This document shows, one piece after another, positions 25,730 to 33,484 of a DNA stretch of 64,000 bases. The stretch covers positions 16,516-80,515 of the forward strand of contig CAZUNO010000012.1 in NCBI GenBank assembly GCA_964621445.1, read 5' to 3'. Origin of the DNA: CAZUNO01 sp964621445 [NCBI: Candidatus Hadarchaeota archaeon] (GTDB lineage: Archaea; CAYQAE01; CAYVLA01). Within the stretch, counting starts at the first letter, position 1. Every line of letters starts with the position of its first letter. Below the pieces are notes generated by a model. It saw only the letters and a program-made list of their open reading frames with translations, made no database searches and had not been told where the DNA came from. Both the position numbers and the translations under genes were made by a program.

Positions 25730-25782
25730 AACCGGCTGCGCCATCCCGGCATAGGTTCTCTGACGCGATGCCGGAAAAACGC

Positions 25783-25794
25783 ATATAAATATAT
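25783..25794. promoter_or_regulatory. TATA block shared by tRNA-Met and the radical SAM gene
   Basis: ATATAAATATAT is nearly self-complementary. It ends 33 bp before the tRNA 5' end on the minus strand and 30 bp before the ATG at 25824 on the plus strand. Confidence 0.5.
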
Positions 25795-25823
25795 CTGCAT
25801 ATTCACCTTCCACGAGGTTCATT

Positions 25824-27329
25824 ATGACTACCCTAGTACAGGAAGTGGGAGGTTTTAGAAAACGTAAAGCCGATCTAAGGATCGCCCTCGTCTATCCCAA
25901 TATCTACCCGGTCGGGATGGCAAATCTGGGGCTCCACACGGTATATTCCCTCTTCAACTCCTATGAGAAAATTGCCTGCGAGAGGTTCTTCCTGGGGATG
26001 GACAAGTCCATGGAGACCAATACCCCCTTGGGCCTATTCGATGTCATCGCCTTCTCCCTTCAATACGAGATGGATTATACCAATGTTATCAAGATTCTCA
26101 AGTCATGCAACATCGAACCCGATAGGCGGAGAAGAAATGGACCCATGGTCATCGCCGGGGGGCCATGTTGTTTCAACCCCCTTCCCCTAACGGGCATCAT
26201 TGACCTGTTCGTTGTCGGTGAGATTGAACCTCTGGCCAATGACCTCGTCGAGGGTCTTCTCGAGGGCTATGGTACAGACGAGATGTCTTCAACTCCGGGT
26301 CTACTATCAAGTCAACTCCTGAACCTCACGAAGGCAGCTCGCGCAATGGATCTGGACTCAATTCCCGCTCCCCTAAATCAACCTCGCCCAGTGTCGGGAG
26401 TTAATCCGGCCCTGGGCGAGACTTTTCTGGTCGAGATATCGAGGGGATGCAACGTTAGATGCAGGTTCTGCATGTATTCCCATTGCACCTTCCCTAAAAG
26501 GGAGAGATCATTCCAGAGAATCAAGGAGGTAGTTGATAAGGGCCTGAAAATCACTAAATCTCCCAAGGTCTCATTGATTGGGGCCCTGGTTACGGATCAT
26601 TCCGAGATAAAGGAGATACTCCATTACCTGTCCGAGATCGGGGTCTCGGTCTCCCTTCCATCGATCAGAACTGATGGCGTGGACGATGAACTGATGGAAC
26701 TGATCAGGGCTCTTGGGGTTAGGACCTTGACAATTGCACCCGAGGGAAGCCCGAAAATTAGATCTACTCTCAAGAAGGGAATTTCGGAGGATAGCATAAG
26801 GTATGTGTCCGAGGCGGCGGTTGATTACGGCGTGGAAAAGCTTCGGATGTACTTCATCACCGGGGTTCCTGGAGAAACCACCCAAGACCTGGAGTATATC
26901 GCAAACCTGTCAGCCGATCTCTCGAGGATTTACGGAAGACGCCGCGTTACCGCCAGCGTTAACCCCCTGGTTCCTAAACCCCACACGCCGGCGGAATTCC
27001 TTCCCATGTCTAAACGTGGGCGACTGAAATCAAATTATTCCTTTCTTAGAAAATTCACCCCGGATTCCGTCAACCTGAACTTGCAGAGCATAAGAGAGTC
27101 AATTATACAGGCCTATCTGGCCAAAGGAACGGCCATAACCGCTAAGGTGCTATTATCGATGGATACCGGCTCCACGAGCTATGGCGAATGGAAACGAGCG
27201 GCAGAAAGGGAGGGAGACTCCATTAATCGGATATTTTCACCTCCTGACGATACCCCCTGGGACATCGTAGATTCTGGTTTAAACCGGAGCTATCTTAAAA
27301 GACAGCACCAATCCATGCTGCAAAATTAA
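25824..27329 (+). CDS. radical SAM protein with N-terminal B12-binding-like domain
   Basis: 501 residues. Residues about 15-150 form a Rossmann-like domain of the cobalamin-binding type (RIALVYPNIYPVGMANLG, MVIAGGPCCFNPLP). The radical SAM cluster motif follows as SRGCNVRCRFCMY with cysteines 209, 213 and 216. Archaeal members of this group are conserved but without an assigned reaction. The start ATG is 30 bp after the shared TATA block. Confidence 0.85.
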   Translation: MTTLVQEVGGFRKRKADLRIALVYPNIYPVGMANLGLHTVYSLFNSYEKIACERFFLGMDKSMETNTPLGLFDVIAFSLQYEMDYTNVIKILKSCNIEPDRRRRNGPMVIAGGPCCFNPLPLTGIIDLFVVGEIEPLANDLVEGLLEGYGTDEMSSTPGLLSSQLLNLTKAARAMDLDSIPAPLNQPRPVSGVNPALGETFLVEISRGCNVRCRFCMYSHCTFPKRERSFQRIKEVVDKGLKITKSPKVSLIGALVTDHSEIKEILHYLSEIGVSVSLPSIRTDGVDDELMELIRALGVRTLTIAPEGSPKIRSTLKKGISEDSIRYVSEAAVDYGVEKLRMYFITGVPGETTQDLEYIANLSADLSRIYGRRRVTASVNPLVPKPHTPAEFLPMSKRGRLKSNYSFLRKFTPDSVNLNLQSIRESIIQAYLAKGTAITAKVLLSMDTGSTSYGEWKRAAEREGDSINRIFSPPDDTPWDIVDSGLNRSYLKRQHQSMLQN

Positions 27330-27426
27330 AAGAATTCCGCCTGCCATTTGGAATTTTAGCATTGAGATTAACCTAAGAGGGTTTTATTAGCGTCTGAGAA
27401 AGCATTAATAGCCACGTCAAAACACT

Positions 27427-28134
27427 ATGTATCTAGGAGATCTAGTCTTGTTTTGTCCTCGCTGTAATGAAAGGATTAGCGAGAGTTGGACCTACTGTCC
27501 CCGATGTGGAGCAAAGCTTCCAGGTTCCAAAAATTCCTCTGGCCAGGAGATTAATGGATCATTTAATGATATGTTCGAGGATATCCGAAAGCAGATGAAG
27601 GATGCCCTGAAGGATGATCTTTCGGGAGATATCGAGTTCTTTGATCTTAAGCCCGAATTTCTCAAGAAACATCCCTTATTCAGATCGGGAGGGTTCCGAG
27701 TAAAGATAACCAGGGCCGGTGATGGACCACCGGATATCGACATTAAGGCCTTCGGTGATATAGATGAGAAGACGGCCGAGAAGATACAGAAAGCCATGAA
27801 GAAACAAAAGGTAAATCTTGATGACAGGAAGGAAAGGGAAGAGAAAGAGCAGGAAAAAGGGTCCAAGAAACAGGAAACCCGGTACAAACAGATCTCGGAA
27901 TACAGGGAACCGACCTGCGAGACCAAATGGGCCGGGGATCACTTGGTAGTGGAGCTAGATCTACCTGGTGTAAAGAGTGAGGACCATATCGACATTAGAA
28001 AGCTAACCGAGAGCATCGAGATCAAGGCATTTGCCGGAAATCAAGGGTACTTCAAGATCCTAAGCATACCAGAGGACGCAAAATTGTTCAAGAAGGAGTT
28101 CCGAGACCACAAGCTCAAATTGAATATCAAATAG
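27427..28134 (+). CDS. zinc-ribbon protein with C-terminal Hsp20-like domain
   Basis: 235 residues. A zinc ribbon at the N-terminus (CPRCNERISESWTYCPRCG, two CPxC knuckles) is followed by a charged, coiled-coil-prone middle rich in Lys and Glu (about 125-150). The C-terminal beta-sandwich (HLVVELDLPGVKSEDHIDIRK, ending HKLKLNIK) is of the alpha-crystallin/CS type. It probably binds client proteins or a partner chaperone. No specific role is known. Confidence 0.68.
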   Translation: MYLGDLVLFCPRCNERISESWTYCPRCGAKLPGSKNSSGQEINGSFNDMFEDIRKQMKDALKDDLSGDIEFFDLKPEFLKKHPLFRSGGFRVKITRAGDGPPDIDIKAFGDIDEKTAEKIQKAMKKQKVNLDDRKEREEKEQEKGSKKQETRYKQISEYREPTCETKWAGDHLVVELDLPGVKSEDHIDIRKLTESIEIKAFAGNQGYFKILSIPEDAKLFKKEFRDHKLKLNIK

Positions 28135-28180
28135 GTCTCCTCCTCGAAACATTAAAGAATTCTCTCGCCCTCCTCAATCC

Positions 28181-28255
28181 AGCGAGGTGGGGCAGCCAGG
28201 AGTGCCCGACGGGCTCATAACCCGTAGGTCAGTGGTTCAAATCCACTCCTCGCTA
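28181..28255 (+). tRNA. initiator tRNA-Met (CAU), no intron
   Basis: 75-nt cloverleaf: acceptor AGCGAGG with CCTCGCT, T-arm AGTGG-TTCAAAT-CCACT, anticodon loop CTCATAA. Initiator hallmarks are the A1-U72 pair and three consecutive G-C pairs at the base of the anticodon stem (ACGGG/CCCGT). CCA is not encoded. A T-rich run follows at 28256-28268. It contrasts with the four-intron elongator tRNA-Met 2.4 kb away. Confidence 0.95.
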
Positions 28256-28298
28256 TTCTTGCTTTTATTCCCGGAAAATTATCTTTATTTGCCAATCT

Positions 28299-29183
28299 CT
28301 ATCGTTTTCCCAGCCATTTTTCCAGGAAACCTATGTCACCTGGATCGACACCTAACTTTTCGCTAACCACAAAAGGTGTTGGACAAGCATTTTCAACATT
28401 ATGTATATCGCTCCCCAGCACCAGCTTTCCTCCCGAATCTATGAATTCTTCCAGGAAGTAGATGTACCTTTCGGCAAATGATTGGTGATTCATTGCCAAT
28501 ATCCTGCCCCAGCTTGATTGGTTTATTTCCAAAGGCACATTACGACTATCGGAGACCGCTGCTAACCTTCTAACATCAATTCCAAGAAGCTCCTGTACAT
28601 CGCTTAGAGGATCGCCAATGGACATAAGAGGGGGGAACGGGTCCTGCTTTGGCATCTTAGGCCCAACGCCGGTCTTGCCCAGCATATCATTGATCAATGC
28701 CCTTAGAGGATGGGCCAAGAATCCCGGAACACCGTACTCCTCCCTTACCTCCGAGATGACTTCCATTCCCCGAATGAGGTAATCTCCTAGCTCGACTCCA
28801 TTATCCGGTCTACTTGGTTCTCCTATTATGAAGTCCACCTCGGCCTCCTCCATGGCCGATCTACCGGTTTCCGATTCGAAATGAGCTAGCCCGATTTCGG
28901 GGGAGAAAAGAATGATCGCGCCCGGGAAATGATCCTTTTCCTCTCTTACTTCCTTGGCGAATATCCTATATCCACCGAGGGTCCCGGGGTAGTGATTCAG
29001 CCTTGCGCTAGCACCGAGGGTAAAACGCCCGAAATGATCCGTTACACCGATAATCCTGCGGCCACTGGCGACTGCAAAGGAAATGAAATCATGAAGCGAA
29101 CAGCCCTTGGGTCTTTCGGTACCAGCGTGAAAATGGAGGTCTATGTTGAAGAGCTCCAGGTTATCCCAGCTTGGGGGTTCCAT
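28299..29183 (-). CDS. PHP-domain metal-dependent phosphoesterase-like protein
   Basis: 294 residues with the four PHP metal motifs in order: DLHFHAG (15-21), GVTDHFG, the glutamate in FSPEIGLAHFE, FLAHP, and GSDIHN near the C-terminus. The family includes histidinol phosphatase and nucleic-acid-associated phosphoesterases; the substrate here is unknown. It is convergent with initiator tRNA-Met. Confidence 0.82.
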   Translation of the reverse strand: MEPPSWDNLELFNIDLHFHAGTERPKGCSLHDFISFAVASGRRIIGVTDHFGRFTLGASARLNHYPGTLGGYRIFAKEVREEKDHFPGAIILFSPEIGLAHFESETGRSAMEEAEVDFIIGEPSRPDNGVELGDYLIRGMEVISEVREEYGVPGFLAHPLRALINDMLGKTGVGPKMPKQDPFPPLMSIGDPLSDVQELLGIDVRRLAAVSDSRNVPLEINQSSWGRILAMNHQSFAERYIYFLEEFIDSGGKLVLGSDIHNVENACPTPFVVSEKLGVDPGDIGFLEKWLGKR

Positions 29184-29372
29184 ATTCAGATTCTATAAGA
29201 CGATCTCTATAACTTTAAGCTTCCTGGAATCCGCTGGATGGGAGAAAATCCCCAATTTTCACTGGCTCCATGCTTAACTCCCTGGAAGCTGGCCTACTTC
29301 GACGCCCAGATGAACTCATCGTCCTCCTGGCTCAGTTTTAAGTTCTGGTAATTAATGTACTAATCGGTAAAA

Positions 29373-30080
29373 ATGGTCAGCCCTGCAAAAGTATTTCGCA
29401 TTCGTGAAGATATTGATACTGAATCCATAGCCGATATCCTCGATCAATTCCGGGAGGAGGAGTCCGTATTGACCGAGCAGGATGAGGAAACCAAGCTGGT
29501 GACCGAGGTCCTTGACCTAGACCTGGAAGAAGGCGTCCTCAGCGGGGTTTTCAGCAAGGATTTTCTCAAGACCGAGCGCTACAGGAGGAAGGTGATCGAA
29601 ACTCCGGTGACCGAAGAGGCTCCCTTCTGGATACGGGAATCCGAAGGACAAGCGTATCTTGTCGTCTTCGCGCCATCGGTGGCCCGCGGTGTGAAAAAGC
29701 TACTCACCAGTCACGTCGCCCGTGAACTCGCGGGTATTCTTTTCATGGAAAGAGGTTCAATCGTCGAAACCAAGATATCCCATGAAACCCTAAAGGAAGT
29801 CCATGAATCCAACCCCAGGGCCACCAAACTTATCTGGTTCGATAATATCGATTTTCCGGATGTAGGAAAGCTCTGCCTTTCGGGTTCCTCCATTGCAGAT
29901 ACCGATCTTTACAACCAATACCTGGATCACGGGAAGATATGGTATGCGGTATTTGAAGTCGAGCAATACGGAATGGTAATTGGGCTAACTCGAAGCTGCG
30001 TGGTGACGCTGTTCAGCAAGGCAACGCCGGAGGAATTTTCTCAATACATACTCAACGAGATACTACCGCTGACGGAGTAG
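29373..30080 (+). CDS. conserved-looking protein of unknown function
   Basis: 235 residues, soluble, acidic, no membrane segment. It contains a repeated beta-alpha pattern: EAPFWIRESEGQAYLVVFAP, a helix, then TKLIWFDNIDFPDVGKLCLSG and KIWYAVFEVEQYGMVIGLTRSC. It resembles nothing I can name. Codon use matches its neighbours, and the start follows an AT-rich stretch (29350-29372). It may pair with the M24-fold gene 62 bp downstream. Confidence 0.6.
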   Translation: MVSPAKVFRIREDIDTESIADILDQFREEESVLTEQDEETKLVTEVLDLDLEEGVLSGVFSKDFLKTERYRRKVIETPVTEEAPFWIRESEGQAYLVVFAPSVARGVKKLLTSHVARELAGILFMERGSIVETKISHETLKEVHESNPRATKLIWFDNIDFPDVGKLCLSGSSIADTDLYNQYLDHGKIWYAVFEVEQYGMVIGLTRSCVVTLFSKATPEEFSQYILNEILPLTE

Positions 30081-30142
30081 ATTCCTCCTAAATATCCCTG
30101 TGTCACAATTTTAAACATCAAATATCGTCTATCAACGGTTGG

Positions 30143-31507
30143 GTGCTGGCATTGAAAGAATTCCGCGACCAAAGTAAGTTTGCAGATAATATCATCAAGG
30201 AGGCCCGGAAGGAGATAGACCTCGAGACCCGGATTCCCAAAAAAGAGTACCAGCAGAGGTGGAGTTCCGTACAGAGGGCCATGGAAGATAATGAAATTGA
30301 CCTCATCTACGCCTGCGGAAGCGAGCTTGACCGTTCCGATACGGCCTGGCTGGCCGGAATATTCGACCCAATCATCGAGAGATACGGCGTTCTACTTCCC
30401 ATTGACGGGAAACCCGTAATCCTCGCCGGTTCGGAAGGAGGACACGTGCTGGAAGAGGCCGCGGATAGGTCAGGGGCAGATATCTTCCTCCTACGCGAAT
30501 TTCAGATCTCGGATGAGGAATATCGTCACGCGGATTTCACATCTTTGGACCAGGTATTGAAATCGATTGGAATGACGGACCCCAAGATGGTGGCCATAGT
30601 ATCCAGCCCGGAATTCCTACCCCTCTCCCAGTATCGGCTTTTGAGAAAAAAATTTGGCGATGCGGTTTGCTTTAACCCGCTTCTGAAGCAATTGAAGTAT
30701 GAGAAATCTCATGCTGAACTCAGGGTCTGCGAACAGGCGAACATTATTGCAGATGCTGGCATGAGGGCCATGCTTGCCTCCCTTCGCCCTGGAATGACTG
30801 AGCTGCAGCTGGCCGGAATCGGAGATTACGTAATGAAGGAGCTTGGAGCCGGACGTACGGGGTTTCCAACAATAATCACCTCCGGGGAAAGGAATTACAC
30901 GGTAATAGGGCCGGCTACCAATAAGGTGATAAAGGACGGGGAAATGGTATCTCTCGGTCTTAGCCCAACCTTCAATGGTTACCACGGAGTTGTTAGACGT
31001 ACGGTTAAGGTTGGCGAATTAACCAGGAAACAGAGGGAATTCATGACCAGCGTTGAGGACCTCTATCGTGTAGTGATGGAAGCCACAATTGAAGCCGCCG
31101 AACATGATCTGCCCTCAAACCACATAGATAGGGCAGGGAAAGAGTTTCTGGACCGCCTGGAGCTAAAGACGATTGCAGGCTCTCTGGACACTCCACCGGA
31201 ACCCTATACCTTCCTCCATAATACGGGGTGCTCCGAGTGTCAAGAGGGATTCGGAGCGGTAACTCCACACACAGATCACCCCCTTGGCCAGAATGTTGCC
31301 CTAATGATTGACATCGCATTACTCGGATTCGAGGAAAGAGGTAAACCGATATTCGAAGTACTCTATGGAGTGATCGAGGACGCACTCTGGAAAATGGACA
31401 GCAGGGTCGGTGTATATAACAAGCTTCCACTTGACGTGCAGGAACTGGTGGGTAGCGAGGCTGAATTTGAGAGAAATCCATACCACTGCCCACTACCTAG
31501 AGGCTAA
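30143..31507 (+). CDS. M24 (creatinase/aminopeptidase P) fold protein lacking metal ligands
   Basis: 454 residues: an N-terminal creatinase-type domain (about 40-190) and a C-terminal pita-bread domain. In active M24 peptidases two aspartates lie in VxxDxG and GYxSDxTRT. Here the corresponding stretches are VSLGLSP and GYHGVVRRTV, so both are missing. The histidine block survives as LHNTGCS and the first glutamate position is Asp in MIDIALLG. It is likely not a metallopeptidase; creatinase is a known metal-free relative, so a hydrolase of another kind or a binding role is possible. The start may be TTG/ATG near 30143-30150. It overlaps the nitrilase gene by 4 bp. Confidence 0.78.
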   Translation: MLALKEFRDQSKFADNIIKEARKEIDLETRIPKKEYQQRWSSVQRAMEDNEIDLIYACGSELDRSDTAWLAGIFDPIIERYGVLLPIDGKPVILAGSEGGHVLEEAADRSGADIFLLREFQISDEEYRHADFTSLDQVLKSIGMTDPKMVAIVSSPEFLPLSQYRLLRKKFGDAVCFNPLLKQLKYEKSHAELRVCEQANIIADAGMRAMLASLRPGMTELQLAGIGDYVMKELGAGRTGFPTIITSGERNYTVIGPATNKVIKDGEMVSLGLSPTFNGYHGVVRRTVKVGELTRKQREFMTSVEDLYRVVMEATIEAAEHDLPSNHIDRAGKEFLDRLELKTIAGSLDTPPEPYTFLHNTGCSECQEGFGAVTPHTDHPLGQNVALMIDIALLGFEERGKPIFEVLYGVIEDALWKMDSRVGVYNKLPLDVQELVGSEAEFERNPYHCPLPRG

Positions 31508-32274
31508 TCAAGGCGATAGGCGGTCGGTCGTCTGTCCTCAAGGATATCGTTAAGGCCAGTCACCTTCTTGTCCCGGGCGGAAGAGGTATCAACCTTCACC
31601 ACCGATTTCTCAATGCAAGAATTACCGGCCCTTGATAGAACGTTTCCTTTAGGTGAAACAATCAGGGACCCGCCCACGAAATCCAGGCCTCTCTCACTCC
31701 CTACCCTGCTGGCCGTAACGATAAAAACGTGGTTTTCAATGGCCCTGACAAGGGCTGCTGTGGGCCAGAATGGCAGAACCAGGTTGGCAGGGTGAGCGAT
31801 GATTTCGGCTCCCTTTAACATTAGGGTCCTGCAGGATTCAGGGAAGAACCAGTCGAAACACACCATCATTCCGATTTTAGCCCCCCTCCATGAATGTACG
31901 TCGAAGCTGGATCCAGGGCTGAAGATCTTCTTCTCCCTGTCAAATAGGTGGACCTTCCTGTGTACCTTAATCCCCTCAGGAGTTATGAGGGCTGATGAGT
32001 TATAGAATTTCTCCGACGCCCGCTCCGCGAAACCTGCCACGATGGCCCTGTCCTTTTGGCTGCTAATTTCCTGGAGGGCGGCCAGGGTTCTTCCATCCGG
32101 GACCTCCTCTGCTAGATCTACCAATTCCGTCCTGCTCAGCGAGTAGCCAGTGTTGAATAGCTCCGGTAAGACGATTAGATCCGCATGGATATCCCCGATA
32201 ATGTCCAGTACTTCATCGATATTTCTCCCCACCTCTCCCAGTACTGGTCTTGTTTGAACATATCCTATTCTCAT
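31504..32274 (-). CDS. nitrilase-superfamily carbon-nitrogen hydrolase
   Basis: 256-residue amidase-type enzyme with the Glu-Lys-Cys triad: LPELFNTGYS (Glu near 39), HRKVHLFDREK (Lys near 108) and MMVCFDWFFPE (Cys near 140). The order and spacing are standard. The substrate is probably a small omega-amide, but no context fixes it. It is downstream of the UroD-like gene on the same strand with a 50-bp gap and a purine-rich ribosome binding site. Confidence 0.88.
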   Translation of the reverse strand: MRIGYVQTRPVLGEVGRNIDEVLDIIGDIHADLIVLPELFNTGYSLSRTELVDLAEEVPDGRTLAALQEISSQKDRAIVAGFAERASEKFYNSSALITPEGIKVHRKVHLFDREKKIFSPGSSFDVHSWRGAKIGMMVCFDWFFPESCRTLMLKGAEIIAHPANLVLPFWPTAALVRAIENHVFIVTASRVGSERGLDFVGGSLIVSPKGNVLSRAGNSCIEKSVVKVDTSSARDKKVTGLNDILEDRRPTAYRLD

Positions 32275-32323
32275 CGGTTATCATCCCTTGACATGGTTCC
32301 ATATCCCACCAAAATTGGTTTAT

Positions 32324-33442
32324 TCATGAACGGGTTGATCGGCTTTTCACGTTTACTCCTGCCTTTCTGGCCAGATAGGTCCGATATATGCAGAAATTTC
32401 TCCAGGAAACATCCGGTGGCAACCAGTGATCGGCATGTGGTATGTAACCGCCGGTTTCCACCACCGGCCAAATCCTATCAACCTCTCTCTTGATCTCCTT
32501 CTTTCCCCTGGCCAGGGCCCTTTTATCTATGCCACCGAACATCACCAGCGAGGGATACCTGGCCCTGAGATCCTTTACATCCATTCCTGCCTGGACCTCC
32601 AGAGGCCATACGCCCTTCACGCCTGCTTCCAACCATAGGGGTATTAACTGGTTTACATCACCGTCGCTGTCGACGCAGATCAGGTCCACACCCCTAGAAC
32701 GAAGGAAATTGCAGACCTCCCTATACCTGGGAACCATGAACTCCCTGAACATCGAGGGCGATATCAAAGGGCCATTCCTATAAGCCATGTCCTCCCAAAA
32801 ACCAAAAGCATCCAGTTGCACCGATTTCAGTACCTTTCCCAATATGGCCAACAGGACCTCAACCCTTTGATCCATCATGGCCTCCACAAAATCCGGTGTT
32901 TCGTGAAATGCCCGGCAAAGCCCCTTTAGGCCCAGTAGATTCCTGAGAGGACCGAAGAAACCGCCCCATCTGTTGGCAAAGCACATGAGAGGCGAGTCCC
33001 TCTGTTTCCATTTCTCAACCTTGCATTCCCAGTCACCCGGGAACCTTTCCTCCAGTTTGGGACACAGCCTGGTACTAGCCAGACGCCAGAAATCCTCCTC
33101 GTTTTCAACCGGGAATCTGACGAACTGGGGCATGCTTGAACGGGACCTGCGACCCTTGAACTCCCGACGCACCACCCCGTCAGCATCAACATAGGTACGG
33201 GTTTTGGGATTTTCACTAATAGTCCGGGATTTAAATGGAGGGAATGGGCCGACCGGTATATCAATCCCAAGGATGGGATCCAGGTTGAAGATATCTCCAA
33301 CCGGCGCGCCATTCCATCCCTCTCTTCGCCACCTTTCCTCCGTCTCAGGCCACATGCCCTCAAAGGACAGGAAGGGTCGGTCAGGGTCCCCGAAGTGAGT
33401 TACTGCAAGATACCTCTCCCTGGGATTCATCAACGGGTCCAT
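32324..33442 (-). CDS. uroporphyrinogen decarboxylase-like (UroD/MtaA superfamily) protein
   Basis: 372-residue TIM-barrel protein of the URO-D superfamily. It starts NPRERYLAVTHFGDPDRPFL, has a WEDMAYRNGPLISPSMFREFMVPRY block and ends with the family-like GGYIPHADHWLPPDVSWRNF. In anaerobes and planctomycetes this subgroup, distinct from HemE, is linked to corrinoid methyltransfer or to sugar-degradation clusters. No heme gene is near. It sits at the edge of the carbohydrate island, downstream of the CocE-type hydrolase on the same strand. Confidence 0.82.
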   Translation of the reverse strand: MDPLMNPRERYLAVTHFGDPDRPFLSFEGMWPETEERWRREGWNGAPVGDIFNLDPILGIDIPVGPFPPFKSRTISENPKTRTYVDADGVVRREFKGRRSRSSMPQFVRFPVENEEDFWRLASTRLCPKLEERFPGDWECKVEKWKQRDSPLMCFANRWGGFFGPLRNLLGLKGLCRAFHETPDFVEAMMDQRVEVLLAILGKVLKSVQLDAFGFWEDMAYRNGPLISPSMFREFMVPRYREVCNFLRSRGVDLICVDSDGDVNQLIPLWLEAGVKGVWPLEVQAGMDVKDLRARYPSLVMFGGIDKRALARGKKEIKREVDRIWPVVETGGYIPHADHWLPPDVSWRNFCIYRTYLARKAGVNVKSRSTRS

Positions 33443-33484
33443 CCTTCCTCTCGGTAATAACTGTTGATTTTGGCAAATTCCTGC

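Larger units (their letters stand above)
25559..25750 (-). tRNA. elongator tRNA-Met (CAU) gene interrupted by four introns
   Basis: The 192-nt gene yields a standard tRNA of about 72-74 nt only after four removals. Exons in order (minus strand) are: acceptor GCCGGGA, D-arm GCGC-AGCCGGTT/A-GCGC, anticodon stem CCGGA with loop CTCATA/A and TCCGG, a short variable loop, T-arm GCGGG-TTCGAAC-CCCGC, acceptor TCC/CGGC and discriminator A. The joined acceptor halves pair perfectly (GCCGGGA with TCCCGGC). The D-loop, anticodon and acceptor introns have a 4-bp central helix with two 3-nt bulges cut after the second base, the archaeal bulge-helix-bulge (BHB) rule. The body matches elongator Met rather than Ile2 or initiator. 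CCA is not encoded. A TATA block lies 33 bp upstream. Confidence 0.9.

Noticed and set aside
25559-25750. Reading the tRNA as a class II tRNA (Ser or Leu) with a long variable arm
   Set aside because: The 5-bp hairpin after the anticodon stem looks like a variable arm, but then the acceptor ends do not pair and the anticodon is CAU. Removing BHB introns gives a perfect tRNA-Met instead.
28181-28255. Initiator tRNA as the integration site of a mobile element
   Set aside because: No partial tRNA duplicate or integrase lies nearby. The element in this window uses a site within a glycoside hydrolase gene.
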